Shown here piece by piece: positions 14,151 to 16,008 of a stretch of 16,008 nt of DNA; the first letter of the stretch is position 1, and the number at the start of each line of letters is the position of its first letter. Source of the stretch: Acidobacteriota bacterium (GTDB lineage: Bacteria > Acidobacteriota > UBA4820 > DSQY01). The translations under genes were made by a program, and so were the position numbers. The DNA is taken from NCBI GenBank assembly GCA_021814355.1, contig JAKAIJ010000031.1:1-16008 (forward strand), in the 5' to 3' direction. The notes beneath the pieces were generated by a model, which ran no database searches, was not told the DNA's origin, and worked only from the letters and a program-made list of their open reading frames with translations.

Positions 14151-16008
14151 GCTTTGTAGAGGGGGGACCGGTTATGGAGCGAACTGCGCGAGGCGCTTGC
14201 CACGTGGCCTGGGCGTGCCTTCTCCTCTTGGCGTGGAGCCCGCTCCGGGCCGCCTCCTCGCCCCCGCTCTCCTTCGAGGCGCGCGTGGCGGCGCAGGAGG
14301 CGATCGAGCGGGTCTACTACGCCCACCGCATCTGGCCCGCTGAGAACCCCAGCCCCAAACCCCCCTTTGAAGAGATGGTGCCTCGCGCCCAGATCGAGGA
14401 GAAGGTTTCCGACTACCTCAAGAAGTCCGCGGCGCTCGGCGAGTACTGGCAGAGACCCATTACCGGCGAGCAGTTGCAGGCCGAGATTGCCCGGATGGCC
14501 AGGGACACCCAAGACCCCGCCACTCTTCAAGAACTCTTCGTCGCGCTGAACAATGATCCCTATCTCATCGCCGAGTGCCTGGCGAGACCCGTCCTGGCGG
14601 ACCGTCTCGTCCGCAACTGGTACGCCTACGACTCGCGGTTTCACGAAGAGACGCGCAAGAGGGCGGAGGAACTCTATCGGTCCGGGGCGCTTGATTCCGC
14701 CAACCTGCCGCCGGAGGCGAGATTCGAGAGGGTGCGGTACGAGGTGGGCGACGGGGACGAACGAGGAGAAGCTGGCGCCTTATCGCCGAACGGCCTTCAT
14801 GTCATCCCCCTCGATGTGGAGGAGTTCAAAAGAATCGCCGGCGAGTACGACGCGGAACCGCCTGGCGGTGAAGCGAAGGGACGCTCTTTTCCGGGTTTTT
14901 CCGCGCCGCTAGCCCAGGGCACCTTGCGTTTCCGGGAGAGCGAGGAGGCCTTCGTCGTCTCCCGCCTTCTCCAGCGGACGGAGGGGGTGCTCGAAACCGA
15001 ATCGGTCGTGTTCGAGAAGAGGCTCTTCTCGGTCTGGTGGGAGGAGGCGAAGACCGGAATCGCCGAAGAGCCCCCGCTGGACGGCGCGGCTGTTCGCCTC
15101 TCCCTTCCCCTTCCCCGGCTCCCGCTCGCCGGCCCCTGTGACGGCTCGTGGCGCCTGGGAAGCCACTCCTCCCCCGTTGGCCGCTACGGCCACACTGCCG
15201 TCTGGACGGGAAGCGAAATGATCGTCTGGGGCGGTCTCAGCGGGGTAGGCTACGCGAATACCGGCGGCCGTTACACCCCCTCGACCGACACCTGGACATC
15301 CACCTCGACGGGGCCGAACTGCCCGGCCACCCGCATATACCACACCGCCGTCTGGATGGGGAGCGAGATGGTCGTCTGGGGAGGCTACAACTGGACCTAC
15401 CCGTATAACTACTACTTCAACACGGGCGGGCGGTACAACCCCGCCACGGACACCTGGGCGGCCACCTCCACGGGCGCGAACGTTCCCGCCGGCCGCTACG
15501 GCCACACCGCCGTCTGGACGGGGAGCGAGATGATTATATGGGGAGGCTACATCAGCGCTTCGCCCTGGAGCACGAACACGGGCGGACGCTACAACCCCAC
15601 CACGGACACCTGGCTGCCCACCTCCACGGGAGCGAACTGCCCGACCGGCCGCTACGGTCACACCACCGTCTGGACGGGAGCCGAGATGATCGTCTGGGGG
15701 GGCATTGATGCGGCGTCCAACTACCTCAACACGGGTGGGCGCTACACCCCCTCCGCCGATACCTGGGTACCCACCTCGACCTCGATGGGAGCGAACTGCC
15801 CGACTCCCCGCAACGGCCACACCGCCGTCTGGACGGGAACTGAAATGATCGTCTGGGGGGGAGACGGCTGGGTATTCTACATGAACACGGGCGGACGCTA
15901 CAACCCCACCACGGACACCTGGCTGCCCACCTCCACGGGGCTGAACTGCCCGGATGGCCGCAGGTCCCACACCGCCGTCTGGACGGGGGCCGAGATGATC
16001 GTCTGGGG
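14147..16008 (+). CDS. Secreted Kelch-repeat protein with N-terminal helical domain (3' truncated by window edge)
   Basis: The frame is open for 620 codons to the window end with no stop. A hydrophobic signal (ACHVAWACLLLLAWSPLRAA, about 17-36) implies export. Residues about 43-190 form a helical domain with RVAAQEAIERVYY, ITGEQLQAEIARMARDTQDP and NNDPYLIAECLARPVLADRL. I recall this segment at the front of secreted Kelch proteins from Acidobacteriota-type genomes, and it recalls SurA-like N-domains, unproven. A spacer region (190-340) follows. Kelch-type repeats then start at residues 345, 395, 449, 501, 554 and 604, each with G-R-xx-HTAVWTG-EM-VWGG and NTGGRYNP-TDTW. A beta-propeller for protein or glycan binding is inferred. 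The ATG at 14147 has ggagg 5 nt upstream. The ATG at 14174 (residue 10) gives a more compact signal peptide and is a real alternative. A sigma-54 promoter lies upstream. Confidence 0.85.
   Translation, partial: MSFVEGGPVMERTARGACHVAWACLLLLAWSPLRAASSPPLSFEARVAAQEAIERVYYAHRIWPAENPSPKPPFEEMVPRAQIEEKVSDYLKKSAALGEYWQRPITGEQLQAEIARMARDTQDPATLQELFVALNNDPYLIAECLARPVLADRLVRNWYAYDSRFHEETRKRAEELYRSGALDSANLPPEARFERVRYEVGDGDERGEAGALSPNGLHVIPLDVEEFKRIAGEYDAEPPGGEAKGRSFPGFSAPLAQGTLRFRESEEAFVVSRLLQRTEGVLETESVVFEKRLFSVWWEEAKTGIAEEPPLDGAAVRLSLPLPRLPLAGPCDGSWRLGSHSSPVGRYGHTAVWTGSEMIVWGGLSGVGYANTGGRYTPSTDTWTSTSTGPNCPATRIYHTAVWMGSEMVVWGGYNWTYPYNYYFNTGGRYNPATDTWAATSTGANVPAGRYGHTAVWTGSEMIIWGGYISASPWSTNTGGRYNPTTDTWLPTSTGANCPTGRYGHTTVWTGAEMIVWGGIDAASNYLNTGGRYTPSADTWVPTSTSMGANCPTPRNGHTAVWTGTEMIVWGGDGWVFYMNTGGRYNPTTDTWLPTSTGLNCPDGRRSHTAVWTGAEMIVW
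15179..16008 (+). repeat. Tandem Kelch-encoding DNA repeats, 150-162 bp period
   Basis: Units begin at 15179, 15329, 15491, 15647, 15806 and 15956, giving periods of 150, 162, 156, 159 and 150 bp (50-54 codons). The last unit is cut by the window end. Similarity is visible in DNA as well as protein: segments such as caccgccgtctggacggg and gagatgatcgtctgggg recur nearly unchanged. This suggests recent duplication or gene conversion between units. Confidence 0.85.

Noticed and set aside
14909..15970. 353-codon minus-strand frame with apparent Gly/Val/Arg repeats
   Set aside because: The repetition is only the reverse of the Kelch-encoding units. The plus-strand frame has a signal peptide and the family motifs.
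15179..16008. Regular repeats suggesting a CRISPR-like array
   Set aside because: The period is 150-162 bp in one open reading frame with Kelch motifs, with no short repeat-spacer pattern.

Overview
This is a GC-rich bacterial chromosomal window with dense, mostly plus-strand genes. Many start codons are GTG, Shine-Dalgarno (SD) sites are purine-rich, and several ORFs overlap as ATGA. Gram-negative envelope genes (lipoproteins, a TRAP transporter, an ABC system with a LolA-like partner) indicate a two-membrane organism. A periplasmic Kelch protein with an unusual N-terminal domain, a lipoprotein archaemetzincin and a TatT-type TRAP system together suggest Acidobacteriota or a deltaproteobacterial-type lineage. 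That placement is inference from gene content, with no phylogenetic marker tested.

Layout. (1) 2-2458: 3' three quarters of carB, followed after 19 bp by a lipoprotein archaemetzincin (2478-3392). (2) 3459-7292: a TRAP transporter operon with a TatT-like lipoprotein, a DctP-type binding protein and a fused DctQM permease. (3) 7293-8337: about 1 kb without a credible gene. It holds a possible terminator, a MITE-like element with imperfect terminal inverted repeats (7349-7633), a second diverged copy of part of it, and several hairpins. (4) 8338-11678: four overlapping genes for an alpha/beta hydrolase, a LolD/MacB-type ATPase, an FtsX/MacB-type permease and a periplasmic LolA-like protein. (5) 11698-12114 on the minus strand: a small four-helix membrane protein. 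It is divergent from (6) 12221-13848: an unknown membrane-anchored helical protein translationally coupled to nfo (endonuclease IV). (7) 13849-14146: a regulatory gap with a perfect 9-bp-arm palindrome, a second dyad and a near-consensus sigma-54 promoter. (8) 14147-16008: the start of a secreted Kelch-repeat protein that runs off the window.

How the genes work together. The TRAP genes should form one importer. TatT is a periplasmic TPR-like partner of the binding protein, and DctQM is the sodium- or proton-coupled membrane unit. The ABC group looks like a lipoprotein or lipid extraction route from inner membrane to periplasm. The most notable regulatory feature is the enhancer-like palindrome plus sigma-54 promoter upstream of the Kelch gene. 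It implies activator-dependent, on/off control of a large secreted protein. I saw no CRISPR array, tRNA, rRNA, phage gene or transposase gene.
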